Of a stretch of 64,000 nucleotides of DNA, positions 12,401 through 26,960 are shown one piece after another. Each line of letters opens with the position of its first letter. Within the stretch, counting starts at the first letter, position 1. Where the stretch lies: NCBI RefSeq assembly GCF_047495875.1, contig NC_092458.1:8496439-8560438 (forward strand), written 5' to 3'. Position numbers and translations under genes: made by a program. Source of the stretch: Pithys albifrons albifrons (lineage: Eukaryota > Chordata > Aves > Passeriformes > Thamnophilidae). The notes beneath the pieces are model-generated. The model had not been told where the DNA came from. It saw nothing but the letters and a program-made list of their open reading frames with translations, and did not search any database.

Positions 12401-15400
12401 GGAAAGAAATTACTCGGTCCTTACCTCTTTCTCTTTTTCCCATCCCTCCCTTTCATCCATCCTTCTATCTATTCATCCACCCATGCTGAATTTCCCAGAT
12501 GTCTCACAACTTTCTTTTTGTTATTTGTGTTCTCTGTAATGTATCTGTATCTTTCTTTACCTGAATCTCCCAGGCCGGGAGAACGAGAACCAGCTGAGGC
12601 CTTGACACAGTCAGGTAGAAATCTATAATGGTCTTCTCTGTCACGTGCTAACAAGGCACAGGACATGGATTGTTCCAGCTAAAGAGTTGTGTTGTGTGTG
12701 GTTTTTTTCACAGCAGATCTTGCTAATACACAGATCACTTATCAGTAACTCAATTTGTTTTCATTTGATATAGAAACTACAGATTTTTTATGCATGTGAG
12801 ATATTTTTCATTGTCTTTGTTCAGTGCTATCTATTGATTTAAAATAATTTTATTAACCAGCTATGTATCCCCTTTTCAAGGGCATCAGTTAGCTCTTGTC
12901 TCTCAAGTATTCTTATGATTGCAGCATGTAGAAATACAGGAAAAACTGTAAATTCCACATGTACTGCAGCTATTGTGCATTTGCTTTGCCAGTCACTCTG
13001 TCAAAGAGAGCTATCAGGTGGGTTTCACGTAGTTCATTTTGAAAAGAGGTAGGATGGCTTGCCATTGATTCCCTACTTTTCCCCTTGTCTGACATCATGA
13101 AGTGCTCCAGAGTGTTCCAGTGCTATCTGTGTGTTGGCTTTAAGGACGCTCATGAACGATGATGAAGAGCTGGGTTTGTCAAGTCCTTGCTCTCAGTCAG
13201 CAAGGCTGAGGATGTTAGTGATTTTTCCTGCATCCAAGCTAGATGCTCCCACTTGAGACTCTAGGCTGTGGTTGGCGGAGAGACTGATTATTGTTTTCCT
13301 TCAGGGACAGCATGCACACCTGACTCCATGCTCACAGAAAGGTCAGGCTGCCCACTCTGTAGCTCTAAAGTGTTTCCCTTTAGGATCCTTTGTTCACCAT
13401 TCACCTTGAAGAAAGGGTCTGGTACCCACTTTTGTGGCTGAAGGTGCCCACAAGTGAGTATCCAGGTGTCTGCAGTACTTTATAAAATACTACAGGACTC
13501 TGCATGACACAAGCACTTGTTTGACAGTCTTCTGAGGCCCCTTTCAAATCCCACTTCAAATGCCTTGAAGAAATTAATGCTGGAAATAGAAAAGTTAATT
13601 CAGAAACAGGAATACAATGATACTTTGGCAAAGAATCACACAGGCATTTCTGGGGAAAAGCAAAGTCCTAGGCAAGATCATTATCTGTGCATTGTGTCAT
13701 TTCTAATGGCTTACAGTTCTTTGACTTGGGTGGATTTCTGTGAAAGAGAGAGCTTTAAAAAGTTTTTCCTGATCAGACTCTGCTGGATTATGTAGCCCAG
13801 TTTCTGCTGAGTTAGTAAACCTTGGACCTTGTGAGAATATCAAAAGTTCAGTGTGTGTGGATCTGAAATGAGAGCTACAGTGAACATCAGGAAGTAGGTT
13901 TGCATCTTTTGGGAAAAATGGAAGTGACACAATGAGTCTTTAGCACAAGTGTCTAAGGAAAAGTGTAATTCTTTAATCACCTTCTCCAAGTCAGCGAAGT
14001 ACTCAAAACCAGAGGCAATCTCTGAAGTATAGTTCTGTATCGCAGTCTTGATGGACTCAAATTTGTATCCTATTAAATTCAAGCAAGAATTGAATCCTAA
14101 TGATACAAAATAAAGAATCGTGAAGTGGGGGCTGTTGTGTTGCTGAGCACTTTGGCTTTAGCAGGCTCAAAGACAGCCTTCTCTTGCACTGCAGTGGTGA
14201 GGCATTAGATGGAAGAGCTGCAGGCTTGCTACTCTAGCAGGACAGGGAATAAGCAGACCCAGCTCATTAGGCGTGAGATGTGTATTTCAAATGAGCTTTC
14301 CTATCACCTGCCTTTTTACCCTCCTCTGGAGCAGATAGCCACTTAAGCACAAAAAATAATGTAGGGGATAGAGGTGCATTATCATTTAACCCCTGAAGAC
14401 ACTTACAACATGTGGTATAAAGTGCCTTGGTAGTCACTAACTCTAGACACCCACTAAAAAGAGGCAATGTGCATACTGTTGTTTGTGCTTTCTTTTGCAT
14501 TTCCAATTAAAAACGTGATGGAATTCCACAGCCTTATAAATTTTAACAGAGCCTTTCCACTGACTCCAGAGGCTTAAGACAGACTGACCTGTCCCACTGA
14601 GATGGCACACAACACCTTGTGCTGGAGCCATCAGACAGCTGTTCATTGTAGAATGGCTGGTGGGGTTTAAGATCATACCTTCCAAGTGCTAAAGGTGATT
14701 TCCCTCTCCAGAGCCTGCAGAAACAGAGATGTGATAGTGTGGGTCGTGCTTGGGATAAGGGAGCCCAAAGTTCAGGGTCTCGCTTCACTTGATTCAAACA
14801 AGAGGCTTGAAACAAAAGGTGCATCTATGTTGTGCAGTGAAAAGTGGGTGGGAAGCCTCAGCCCAAGAGGATCTACCTCACTGCCAGAACAGGCAGGTTT
14901 TACAGCTGTGTCAATAGAAAGCTGCACCCAAACTGCTGGCCTCACTGGGCAGCAGGGCTTGCCAAAGTAGGCACTTCAAACAGGCTTGTGTTTGAGCAGA
15001 AGGCAGCATTTCAGACCGAGATGGTCTAACTTAAAGCATCCCCATCAAAGTGTCTAAAAGGTAACAAAAGGCTCCACTCTTATCTAAACATCAGTGTTTG
15101 TTATCAGCTAACATGCCATAGGGGAAGTAGGACTCCAGCTGGTGGCCCAGAATAGCACAGGTCACCCACAGATGTGTTGCCACATCAGCCAGTCTCAAGT
15201 GGATCTCATCACATCCACATCATGTGGATGTCTCAACCTATGATATCACAAATGTCTTTAGACACCCATGCTTAGGCAAGTGTACAAAGCCCTGGATTAC
15301 CCTTGATAGCAAAGGGGAACTTAACTGTCCAGCCCATACAGACCTATGTGACAATTTCCAACCAAATCACACCTGCTGTCTCCACAGGTACTCTGGATTA

Positions 15401-18124
15401 GCCTCTTTAGGCTAGCTTTGGTATAATCCATAGCTCACTCCACCAGATCAGCTAGAAATTACCTCAGTCTCTCAAGACATTGCCCTAAACAGGCCTCTGG
15501 CTATTTTGAAGCCCCTGCACAGTTTGGGCAGAAATTCCACCTCAGAAGTGGCAGATTTTACCTCTACATCTTTTGTTTCCGCAAAGCAACCTGTTGGAAA
15601 ACTGCCATCTGGATTCCCTTGAAGATGCTTGAAATGGCACTGATTTTTAGAGGTTACTGCCCATGTTGAGGCTGCCATCACGACCAGCACTCCAACCCTT
15701 GATTGTTCCCTTCACCATGTTGTTTCAGAAGACTCAGGAGTTGGCCATAGACCCAAAATTAATCTTTCCAGCAGCCCCTTGACACCCCCGTGGCAATGGG
15801 GAGAATAGGCAGAGACACTGGTTGCATCAGTGGGCAGGGGCCTCTTGGAGAACTGAGGTGGTGATTTGGTCAGAGGGAACAGCCAAGGGACATGTTTGGG
15901 CAAGAGCTGCTCAGAAGGGATGCCGCTCATACTGGCATCCTTACTGAAACACCCAAGAAGGGTGTCCTTTCAGCAATAAACTGAATGTTAACATTGTTGT
16001 CTGCTAATGAACGGTATCTTTTTTAATCTTGCAGATGCCCAGATATGTAAAGCTGCTCCTTAAACTGCTCTGGGATGAATAGGTTGTAAGCGGTTACTTC
16101 CTTAGTACTTTACATTCCTGGGAAACCAATTATTTTTATTTCAGAAGGTGTGAATCCTACAAAGACTTTCCTAGCTCAGAAATGTATCTGAAAGCATAAG
16201 TACTCTAAATTAGGAGCACAATTTAATTGATTAGTTTTATAAAAATATGAGTTCCAAATTGAAGCAAGGTAGAAGATTTCATTGCTTTGACTGCCTTACA
16301 GCATGAGTGTTTCCTTTTTAACATGGCTTCTCAATAAATATTCTTTTTAATGAATTCCAGGAATGTCTTGTGCATTGCTATAATTTTATCAGGCTATGCT
16401 GGGGCTTTTTTTGTTTTTTTCCTGGAGAGGCTTACATGGGCATTCAAGGTACTTGATCTTTGGTAAGGGTGATTTGGCAGGCCATCTGATTTAAAGGGCT
16501 GGGCATAAGCCTGGGACAGTGAAGATCCAGGTGCTAATCACCATTCTGTGACCTTGGGCAAATAATTTCATCTTCCTGCATTTCTCTCCTACCTTTTATC
16601 TTTCTTTAACACTCTTAATTAAGCCAGAGTGCTACAGATAATACCGATAATAACCAATTCTTCCCTTTCATGAATTAGACATGCTTCTCTTAAAATGCCA
16701 CAGAGGTTGGACTGTGGTGAATGTGTGCAATTACTTTTAGTGAAGACAGTGGCTGTTGCACACGATCTTCCTGGATTCGTATGAGCATCTGGATTAATTA
16801 TAGCCTGTCTTCAGTAATCCTCTGGAGAATGAAAATAATGAAGGGTAAATACCTTTTATTAATACAATTATGAAGTATAATACAAAAAAGCTGAATGCAC
16901 TATACATTTCATTAACTACTTAATGGAGGACACAACCAGTACAAACGACCTGTCTTCAGACATGCTCCATGCCGAGTTTCACCTGATGGGTCTTACAGGG
17001 AGACAGAGCTTCCCACACCAGCACCCCCTGGTTTTGACACAGAGATACAGCCAGGTAGCAATTGATGGGCCCTGTGATACTGCAGATGTGCTGCTAGGAG
17101 CTGAAGTTGCATGCCAAAAGTTGTCCCTCTCCTGCCCCAGTGCTGCAGATACAAAACCGGGGTCCATGAAATCTCCATGAGAAGCCACAGCAGACTGCAT
17201 ATTTTGGAGGGATGGAGGCAACTGCTGAGTTGCTGAGCCACCATTCAGTGTCTGAGGATGTCTCTGTGGAAGTCACTCAGCCAGGATTAGAAAAGTAAAA
17301 CTTTCAGCAGAAAATAATATCCTGGTTAAGCACTCTTGGTGCCTAAAGTAAACAGTGGCATCTTTGTATTGAAAAAAAATCAGTAGGAGAAATCTAACCT
17401 GTGAAAGCCATCTGGATGCATGGAGTGGAAAATGGATCATGACAGTCTGAGTGCAAGAAGATGTGATGAAAGGTATATTTGCATTCAAACAGATAAAGCA
17501 GATGAAATGTAAGAAATCCAGAGCCCTCTTAATGCAGCTGTAGCATGTTTAGTTGAAGATCACAGCAGTGGGGCACTCAAGCACTCTGAGCCCCCCAGCA
17601 ATGTTAATGCAGCTTCCTTGCAAAGCCACACCACAAATGGCCAGGGTGGTCTCTCCCTAATGCCAGCTCTCAGACAGACAATGCACATTGCATGGTTATT
17701 ACTTGAGAATAGCTGTAGGAGCACTTTAAAGAGCCACTTATGTAGGACATTATTATCTAGGAAAGAATCGGAAAAAAGAGGCAGTGTCTGTATAAAAGAC
17801 TCTGGAGCAGAGACACAGTTCTGCCCCGTCTTGAGTGTGGTGCTCTTTCATTCATTGAATATGATTCACTGCACACAGTTTGCTAGGAATATGTGCAATG
17901 TACAATATTTTAAGGAATGGCTAAAATTTCACCCTCAGAGGAATCTTTAGGACAAGTTTTTCAGATTGCAAAATCTGCTCAGTCTGTTTCTCATCCTTCT
18001 TCTAGAAAGAGAGAAAAATTAATGTATTTTGCAAATTGGTGGGGTGTATCTTTTCTTTCAGCTCCTTTATTGCTAGAGCCTGAAACCCTGCAAGGAGAGA
18101 AACACACACTTAGTATCTAAAAAG
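12401..18124. other. Intergenic DNA, no gene seen
   Basis: A weak (ATCC)n-like patch sits at 12,445-12,485. A minus-strand frame at 13840-14082 is protein-like but unassigned. The remainder is ordinary. Confidence 0.4.
15211..15231. repeat. Short perfect palindrome
   Basis: ACATCCACAT, one base, then ATGTGGATGT. It is a 10-bp perfect inverted repeat with a single-base centre. No function can be assigned. Confidence 0.7.
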
Positions 18125-18200
18125 CCAATTGAACAAGTGGGTTGGGCTAGACAAACTCAAAGTTGCTGGCAACCTTATCTGTCCTATGATCCTGTGAAGT
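18125..18200 (+). mobile_element. CR1 3' end remnant
   Basis: GGGTTGGGCTAGACAAACTC followed by GGCAACCTTATCTGTCCTAT and GATCCTG matches the ending of CR1 (a 'ttggactagatgatct... tctatgattct' pattern), on the plus strand. Only the last 75 or so bases are recognisable. Confidence 0.5.
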
Positions 18201-21200
18201 GCATAGTCTTGATGCCAAATAGGTCCTACAGATTTGCTATCCAAATACCACTATTCCTATGCCAGCAAGGCACATCAGAACCTTAGTTCTAGTCATCTCT
18301 AGGAAAATATGGGGCACCTCTAACACAGAACTTGTTGTGCTGTCTTTATTTTTTTGCTTCCTATTATCTGGGCAGGAATTAAGGGAAAATGAATTTGCTT
18401 CAAACCAAATTGAGCTCAAATACTTCATAAGCAAATCAAACAGACCTTCAAAGTTATGCAGATATGTCTAGCTCCAGCCATTGCAATGTGTGCAATTACT
18501 TTACACCCTGAGAACTGGATGTAGCAATGGGACTGCTGGCTTTTATTTTCTAAGAAGCACATGTTGCCCCCATCTTTGCATTGTTATAAACCCTCTATAT
18601 CCATGTAATTTTTATTTTCCACTTAGTTAAGTAAAACGTAGTCACCAGCAAAATATTCAGAATGTTTGTACTGATAACTACTTGGAGAAGTAATCACAGC
18701 CTTCTGAAGATGGGGAGGAGGGATGTCCCTGCACATGTTTCACCTCTCTCTGCAGCAGACAGGGCTGCCTAGTGCTAGTCCTGCTTCCAAGCCCACATCT
18801 AGGCATCCAGCCCCTTCCAGTTATCCCTCCCGGTCTCTGTAGCCATTCAACACAAAATTTCCAGGTATCTCACTCTCTAAATGCCTAAGGCAAACACAAT
18901 CCTCAGGGGCAAGTCACTTTCCTGCTGGGAAGGTAATGCATGTTCACACACTATCATTTTCCTCCTTAGCCTATGCTGCTGTCCTCGTCAAACACCCACG
19001 CGCGTGCACACACAGATGTGAAGCTTTCAAAAGCACAGTCAAGAATGAACCCTGCATTCATGTCAAAGAATATAAAATACCCCTGGCTTTAAAAACTATC
19101 AAAATTATCAATAAACTAAACTGCATATCCATCAAAAAACAGCTAAGGTATCCATATAATCCTAATTCTTAACCTGCTGAGAGACCAGCCATCTGCCATC
19201 TCTTATTTTGTGTGCAGACTGCTGAAAATATATGCCGCAATACACTAGGTCTGGTTTTGTTTACATGCATATATATGTCTAGCCTACAGTACTAAATGTT
19301 GTTGTCATGCCAACGTTTATATTTTTCATGTAAGTACTATAATTTTATGATCTGGACCCATGAGACCAGTACATAGGAGAGCTGGCAATGCATCTAATGG
19401 CGTTGGGTAATTCCTAGGAATAAGCCAGGTGCTTGGCAGCCTGAAGCAGCAGATGATGAGGAGGAGAAAGTCATACCTGCCTCCTGGGGGATGGGTGTGA
19501 AGTTTTAAACCACTGTCTGGCCTCATAAATAAATGCCATGAATCCATGCTCCCTTATAATGTTTCTGGATTTTCCAACAACCTCCACCTTTTTGATCAGA
19601 CCAACCAGAGCACTGCAAACTGCACACATGACGTTTTTCAGAGTCGAGGCAGCAACGGCAGAGAGAACAGACCCAGAATGACAGACAGGGTAGATAAAGA
19701 AAAGGAATCTGAAGCATGAGGATGAGGTAACAGCTTATCAGAGACTCAGGTTCAAACCCTTTTCCTCCATATGAGCGAGGTGACATGACTGAAGTCATCT
19801 GCCCCAGTGCCTGAGGTCAAGTGCACCTCCTGTCTTCATTGCTAATCTCCACAAAGATTTTTTGGTCACATCCTCTAGCGATGAAGCCCCAATGCACTAG
19901 TGATATGGAGTGTAACAGGGCTATGCCCAGAGGTCCAGGTCCTTGGATTCCCATATTGTAAAGGCCTTCCACTAACATGCAGCAGGTCTGACACCAGATA
20001 GACCTCACTGCCTGTGCAGCCTCACATGGTTGATGTGAAAGCACACAGGAAAACTTTATACCAAAGGCACAAGAAGAGCAGACTGGCTACATGTCCATGG
20101 AAAGGCTGCTTTGTGCATTGCAGCATTACCTGGGGGCTCCACTGCTTGTAAGAAAGCCCTGTGCAGGTATGCAGCTGGTGACTGCATGGACAGGCTCTGG
20201 ACTCCCTGATGATGATTTCTTACCCAAGTTTGCCTTGCTGAAGAACGACTATAACCTCCTCTTCTCTTTCTTAGCTCAGGACCATCTGAGCTGTGCTCAC
20301 CCCACCTTTAAATCCACGTCCTAGAGCAAATGAAGCCTTCACTAACCTTTATGCTTGGCCTCATATGCCATTTAAGCCCCTATGTGCTCACATTGCTCAC
20401 CCAGGATTCCTTCTATGACTCCAGGCTCACAAATGTTTTGTCTGCCAAGAAAAATTAAAAGGCTTTTTTGACAATATCACCCTGTGCTGGGGCGTCAAAG
20501 AGGGCCTGACATGAGGCTTGTCCATAGCTTGGTGTTGCTAGGAGGCTGCAACCACCCTTTGAGGTGCAGGGAATCTGTGCTCTTGTAGTGCTCCCTGAGT
20601 GGCATGTGTCATCTCATGGGGGAATTCACAGTCCACAAAGGACTTGATGCCACTAGCTTGCATCTGTGCCTCTCTGCAGGACCACTGCAGGACTCTCCCA
20701 CAGGTGCTCCAGCCAGGACTGGTCATCAACACCCTTTACAAGGTAAGCATCACTTCAGAACAGAGCTCTGTTTCAGCAGGGAAGCAGAGATCTGAATGAA
20801 CCATGTTAGATATTTGTGTCACAGCCCTTGTTGAATGTACTGAGGCCACTTCCCTTCTAACCACCTTTTCTGTGGTTAGTTTCTGTGGCATACTAGACAG
20901 GGTTCAAAGGACTGCCAGTGGGTGCAAGCCCTGCTACAAACTGAAAGAGGCAAACTTGCTGAGTCACAATCCACTTGTCAATCTGGGTTAGCTACTTCAG
21001 TGAAACAGGGTTACACAGGACATGGTTAAGAGGAGTCACAGACACTTGCTGGACTTCCCTGCAGTGCTTAGGTTTTGCTGTAATGACGTTCCACACAGCC
21101 CCTCAGATAAGAGGCAGATAACAACCTTACTTGGCCTCATGGTGAATAGGAGTCTACTGTGACTGTCAGAAATAGTATTACCATTGAAAAATTTGGTAAG

Positions 21201-21552
21201 TGCAGGCAAGTGCAACAGAATGTCAAGTGTCTGCCACAGTCAGATCCCTTCTGCTGCTCAAATACTACATATAATGCTCAAGCAACAGGGCCTAAAAGCT
21301 GTCACATAGCCAGAACATCTGTGCTGAAGTTTGATATTTTGGAGTCACTGGAAAGTAGTGAGTAATACCACAGTGAGCAAGACAGATGGTTAAACTAACA
21401 CCCACATCTTCAAAAGAACTGTGAACTGTAGGCTGATGCTGTTGCAACCACACAAAGCTGTTACAACCCACTCCGCAAAGCACAACTTTTGTTTTCCTGT
21501 TAATAAATCCCTTGGGGTGAATTAAAGTAAATCAATACTAGATAATCAGTGT
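18201..21552. other. Intergenic DNA, no gene seen
   Basis: Short random frames only. No repeat family or RNA gene is recognised. Confidence 0.4.
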
Positions 21553-21565
21553 TTATATATATGTA

Positions 21566-21609
<44 letters not shown>

Positions 21610-21610
21610 T
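21553..21610. repeat. (TA)n microsatellite with TATG interruptions
   Basis: Alternating TA of about 58 bases with two early ATG interruptions and one late ATAC. It is self-complementary, so it can extrude as a cruciform, and is likely length-variable. Confidence 0.9.
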
Positions 21611-24600
21611 GGTTTATTTTAGAACAATTTGGTTGCAAAGGATAACAGGTATGTAACCATTTTTATTGTTATTATCTATAGTAATACAATGGCAATATAA
21701 AAGTAGAAAGATATCACCCAAGGAAGAGAAAAGAATGGAAGAGAGACAGAGCACCCAAGAAGTACCCAAGAAAATGTGTAAGGGAAAAGTGAGAAAGAAA
21801 GAGAGAGAAAAAGTATGAGTAAAGTAATAGTCATCACTCTGGTGTCTCTGATAAACTTAGTTATTGTTGTTAGTGTTCCTGGTATCTTGGTCCATTGGGG
21901 AGTGGTGGGAGAAAGAAGCCCACAAAACATAAAGTCTCAGTGGGTTCATGTACCCTCAGAAACCCTCCTGGTGCTTCCCCGGCATGAGTCGGGTTGCTGG
22001 TTTTGCACAGTCATGCTGGTTTTGCAGAGGCTGTAGGTGCTGGTTTTTGCACAGTGATTTTAGGCTTGGCCAGGGGCAGGGAAGTGCTTTGTAGGCACCC
22101 CTGCTGAAAGTGAGGCCTTTTCCAGGTTAGTTGTGGGTGTGTGCATAAAGGCTCTCCACTGACATGAACTGGCTCATAGGAGATAAGCATCACACACCCA
22201 AAGATTTGCCCCTGAACCTCCACAATTCTAAGAGTTTGTAGGCTATGGCTTCCTCCCCTCAGTCTTTATCTTCAGTCTCCTGGCAGTACTGCAATGTACT
22301 AAGGCAATTAAAAAATTCAATTCCTCAGGGTAGCCAGTGAAGCATCATCTGTCATCAGCAAAATATGAAACCCACTCACTCTTCTGCTATGCCCAGTACA
22401 TTGGCATATACCTGTCATTTATTTTCCATACCCAAACTAGTTTAGCAAAATCCATACCAGCTTCAAAGCCACTTCAAAGACACCCTGTAACTTGCATTCT
22501 ATCCGTTTGTCAACAAGTTGTCCCCTGTCTCATGGCAAGGCTTTCCCAGACATGGCAGTGCTTTCAGGATAAGTCTGATGAAAAAGGAATAGCCTCTGTC
22601 AGAACAATAAAGAACTATGTTGAGCCTCTTGTTTGTTCCCCCAACTTTGGTCCACTCTGTATCATACTCTTCTTGCTGAGCAGTTTGGATCACCTGAGGG
22701 CAATACTAGCAGCTCCCATGGAGGAAAAGAGACAGAAAGAGACACTTAAATACGTTCCCGAATGCAGATGCTGACATCTATCACCAGTAAATTGTTTCCA
22801 TCCAGACCCCAAAGGCCTGAAGACATATAGAACAGCAAATGTGGAAGCTGCTTTCTTGCTCAGGGAAATTCTCATCTGCTGGAAAGGGAGGCCTCAAGCA
22901 GTCAGCATAAATTGCAGCAGCCCTGCATCAGCTCACACCAGGGAATAAGACCAAAGCATCTTTGCGTAAATCTTCCCCAAGATACGCTCCATTGCTCTTC
23001 ACTTGCCAACAAGGAAAAGGGCATAACCATTTTGTTATCTGTCATTATCTGTTTTCATGTTCTCACAAACAAATGGGTAATATTCCCTCAGCAGGTAGTA
23101 CTCTCCAAGGCTGACCTCTGGGAATACATGAATGCATTCAGTGCAAGGACCTTTGCATTGAAACTGAGCCAGCTGCTCTCTGTGGTGCTGGGCTGCAAAG
23201 GCAGGCTAAGAAGCAGAAAAGGGGACAGTGAAGTTATGCCAAACATACACTACGCAACTGATTTCCAGGTCTGGTCTTCTATGTGTATTACCAAAAACAA
23301 AGGAGGAGAAAGATGCATGATATAAGTATTTCCCAACGGGATATCCTTAAAAGTTTTCTATAAGGCATCATTTGTTCTTTAAGCCTTGACTAATATTCCA
23401 TTTTCACAATTTATAGCACAAATAGTAACCACATTTTCTTTCTTTTAGAAGTATCCATGCAGGTTCTCAAATAGTTGGCTATCAATTTTACGAACAAACA
23501 CCTTTTAGATGGTGCTCCCAACCAAGGCCTCAAGAGATAAGAGGATAATGACATTATGCATTAGCTCTAAGTGTTCCCCCCACAGACACAGCTACTTCCC
23601 AGCATAGAGTTCACTCCAGCAACTTGCGCACGCAGCATTTCCTGCTGTCTCTTTCCCACTTTGTCAAGAAAACCGGGATGGAACAAAATAACTTTTGAGG
23701 CCAGAGTTGATTACCATCCCCAGATGCTTTACATTCAACATGCCATCTGTGTTTTGTTTTCTTGTTAAGAGGGTTTTGTAACAGTTTTTATTATCTACTG
23801 TAACTAGAAACAACAGCAGGAAATCGTGTAGTGCAAAGCAAGTATGGCGAGTGATTTGGCTTCACAGTCACTGGCCATCAATCCTCCACTTGAAACCTTT
23901 CCATTGCAGGACTTTTCCATCCTCACTTGCACATGTTTATGTGAGAGACAGAGGCTGCAAGTGTGAGGCAAAAGCATGCATGTGGCAGAAATGCAGGAAA
24001 AAGGTAAAAAGACCTCCCAAAAATAAGGCACAGCACAGTTTGATGCTGTTGTAGATATCATTTGCAGACAACATACAAACTAGTTAGCTCATTGCTCATT
24101 TTTCTGAGAGGGACACAAACTTTTCTGCATCTTTAGTCAGCCCAAGAGATTATCTGACTGTCCAGTTTACTTGGTCCTGTGCTCTCAGCAATTTGATTAA
24201 CAGCTTCATTGATTAATAGTGATTAGTTTAACCAGTGGACTTAACCTCAGAATTAATGTGTGGTCAGTAATTTAAGTGACTTGTAAGAAAAAAAAATTAA
24301 TCCTGATTGCTGTCTTGCAGCTCATTTTCCATTAAATCTTTCTTTTAATTTCTAACCTTCTGTTTATGTACAAACCTACCACCTCACACAACTCCGGTTT
24401 CAGTGTTTGTACTCCTCTGTATACACTAAGTGGAGAAAAAAGGAGGAAGTAACATGGATTTTGATATCCTAGTAGAGGGTTACTGTAAAATTGCACTCAC
24501 TGCATGCCAGTGAATAGGAAATTTCATTTTCAAGGGCTCCCTGGGGTCTGGAGATAAACTACAAAAGTCACAACTTGTCATAATTAAACACTCATGCCCA

Positions 24601-26639
24601 TTACACACAAAGGAAATTATGCACATTTATCTAGGTCATCGAAACATTCATATGGCAATACTATACATGAATGTCCATTAATATCCTGTAAGAATTTAGT
24701 GAAAGTGTTCTCCCAGAAGCAATGCAAAGCTGTCTTGAATGAAGGTGCTGTAATAGCATGAAGAGAGTGGGGGAGGGATGGGAATAGTTAATGTATTTCC
24801 AGCAGGAATGCAAAAGTCTTTAGATGGATATACCCACCACTACTTCTCTGCCAAATAAAGCAAAAATATGTTAATTGGATAAGCTTTTCAGATCATTATT
24901 CTGTATGGTTATCAAGCAACAGCAATGGGAGTGGTTTTAAAACTGATAAACTGCAAGCGTTGTGGCATTTGGAAGTCGGCTTGTTTCATCTAATGAAATT
25001 TGGTGTAATGGAAGTCAGTGGCTCAGAAAATAGGTCCCACCTTATCTCTCAGATTTGTATTTTGCACATCTATTTGCTGTGGGAATGTGTGTGTGGGCTA
25101 ACAAATAAGAAAGTATTTTCCTATAGACATCACTGTAGTCATCCATATGCCCTTTATTCTTGTCATCTCCTCAGTGGTATGCTGTAGTAATCTTACCTGC
25201 CCTCTGGTACTTTTCAAGAGTCAAAATTATATTTTTCCCCATTAAAAACCCAGTAAGGATTGTTAGAAACCACCCTGATGAGTTTGGCACTAGCATCTCT
25301 TGGGGAATTAATGGCCAGGTGTCACTAATGGCTCTCAGCTTTGCATCAACACTCCAAGTTACTCTTAATCCTCAGGACAGGCTCTGCTCTTTATTGCTTA
25401 ATTAGAACACAAACAGTTCTATGGAAATAACATCGATAGTCTGACTCAAACCCACAAAAGAATATAAAATGCAAGAGCTAAGGGTTAAAAAAAATCCCAG
25501 AAGAACTAACACACAGCCATCTGTGTAAGTTGGCTTTGTTTTACAGCAAACAACATTAATAGAAATGGCTGAAAATATATTTTTTTCCAGAATCTGATCT
25601 GTAGATGTTTTGCAGCTAAAAGACCTGCATTCATTTGCTTTTATTCCTAGATTATGGTTTATGCTATTTGGACCACTGCCAAGTATGTGACAACCCTCAT
25701 GTGGGAAAGTGGCATGAATTTTAAGAATGAATGAGTAGTCCTCCAAGTGTTTGTGCCAGAAGCACCTCATTCAGTAGTGGTGTTTGTTTTTTACTTACAT
25801 AAGATGTTTTATTCATCCAATTAGAAAAAAAAAATCTTACCATATGACCCCTGAAATTTGTGCAACACAAAAAGTCATCAGGTAGAATAACCCACAATTT
25901 AGATACTCTGTCAAAATACCGGGTAAAACTCTCTGCCAATAAACATGTACACAGGACATTACGAGTAAGTCATGAACCATTTTTTAATCCAAAAGGAGGT
26001 GAGCTCATGATAACATATGAGACAATTCCATTTTCCTTTGCTTTCAAAATGCTTTTCAAGCTCTGACATGTACAATATTTTCTGTTTGAAGAAGTATTCC
26101 ATCCCCAGCTCTAGAGGTAGTAAGGTCTGCCTATAGAAGGGGGCTCCTAGAAAGCCAAGTCAAATTAGCCATGAGAGTTTATTCTTCTAGATTCTAACTT
26201 TATTGTCAGAATAATCTAAGGATCATTTTTATGAATATCTATAATTTATTTTCTATATGGATAAAACAATCCAAATTAAGCCCAGTGCTCTGTTTAAAAT
26301 ATATGGCTTGCAATGTACATCTGACTGTAGGAGAAATTTCCAGACCTGAATTAGTAAGACCCATGTCTGGATGTAGACTCAAACACATGATTTTGCTTAA
26401 GACACTTTGTTGCAGCTGCCAAAGAAAGAGTTTTTATTCTTTAGCTATTTGTGAATCTGGATATACACCAGATACAATCCTACAGTAAATAGGAACATGA
26501 CCTCTAGACTTTTACAGAAAACTCATGTTAAAATGCAATGCAAATTATTGTTTTACAATACATTAAAACAACCTTTCTCTTCCAAATTAGTAGATAACTC
26601 TAGACTAAGTCACATTTCCTTCAAGAAGATGTTAGCGGA
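21611..26639. other. Intergenic DNA, no gene seen
   Basis: AT-rich with frames up to 145 codons that lack any domain signature. No repeats are recognised beyond the TA run at its left edge. Confidence 0.4.
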
Positions 26640-26960
26640 AATAAACTACTGTTTTGTAGGTTTTCACTGGTGTTTGTCACACGGAGGGGAAAAAAAAAGC
26701 GATGCAGCCATCAGTATTTTGAATGCATTTGGAAGACATGCCATACCTATTAGCAGTGTTATTATCCCTGTCGGCAGCGCTGCTGTGCTTCTGCTAAGCT
26801 GCCTCAGAAGGCTCACATACATACAATGCATCCTGTTTCCTCTAAAAAATATCACTTAAGATGACTTCTGCTAATCCCCGTGGCCACACAGAGTGGGCTC
26901 AGTCAGGCTGAGGAGCAGAGCCAATTTATAATCGGATCTGTCTCTTGCAAGATAGAAATT
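26640..26960. promoter_or_regulatory. Candidate conserved noncoding element
   Basis: Repeat-free segment with retained CpGs (AAGCGATGCAGCC, CTGTCGGCAGCGCTGCTG, ATAATCGGATCTG) amid AT-rich sequence, plus E-box and homeodomain-like cores. Conservation is suspected from texture, not shown. Confidence 0.25.

Noticed and set aside
22337..22774. 145-codon open frame
   Set aside because: No domain or homolog recognised, random composition, no splice context.
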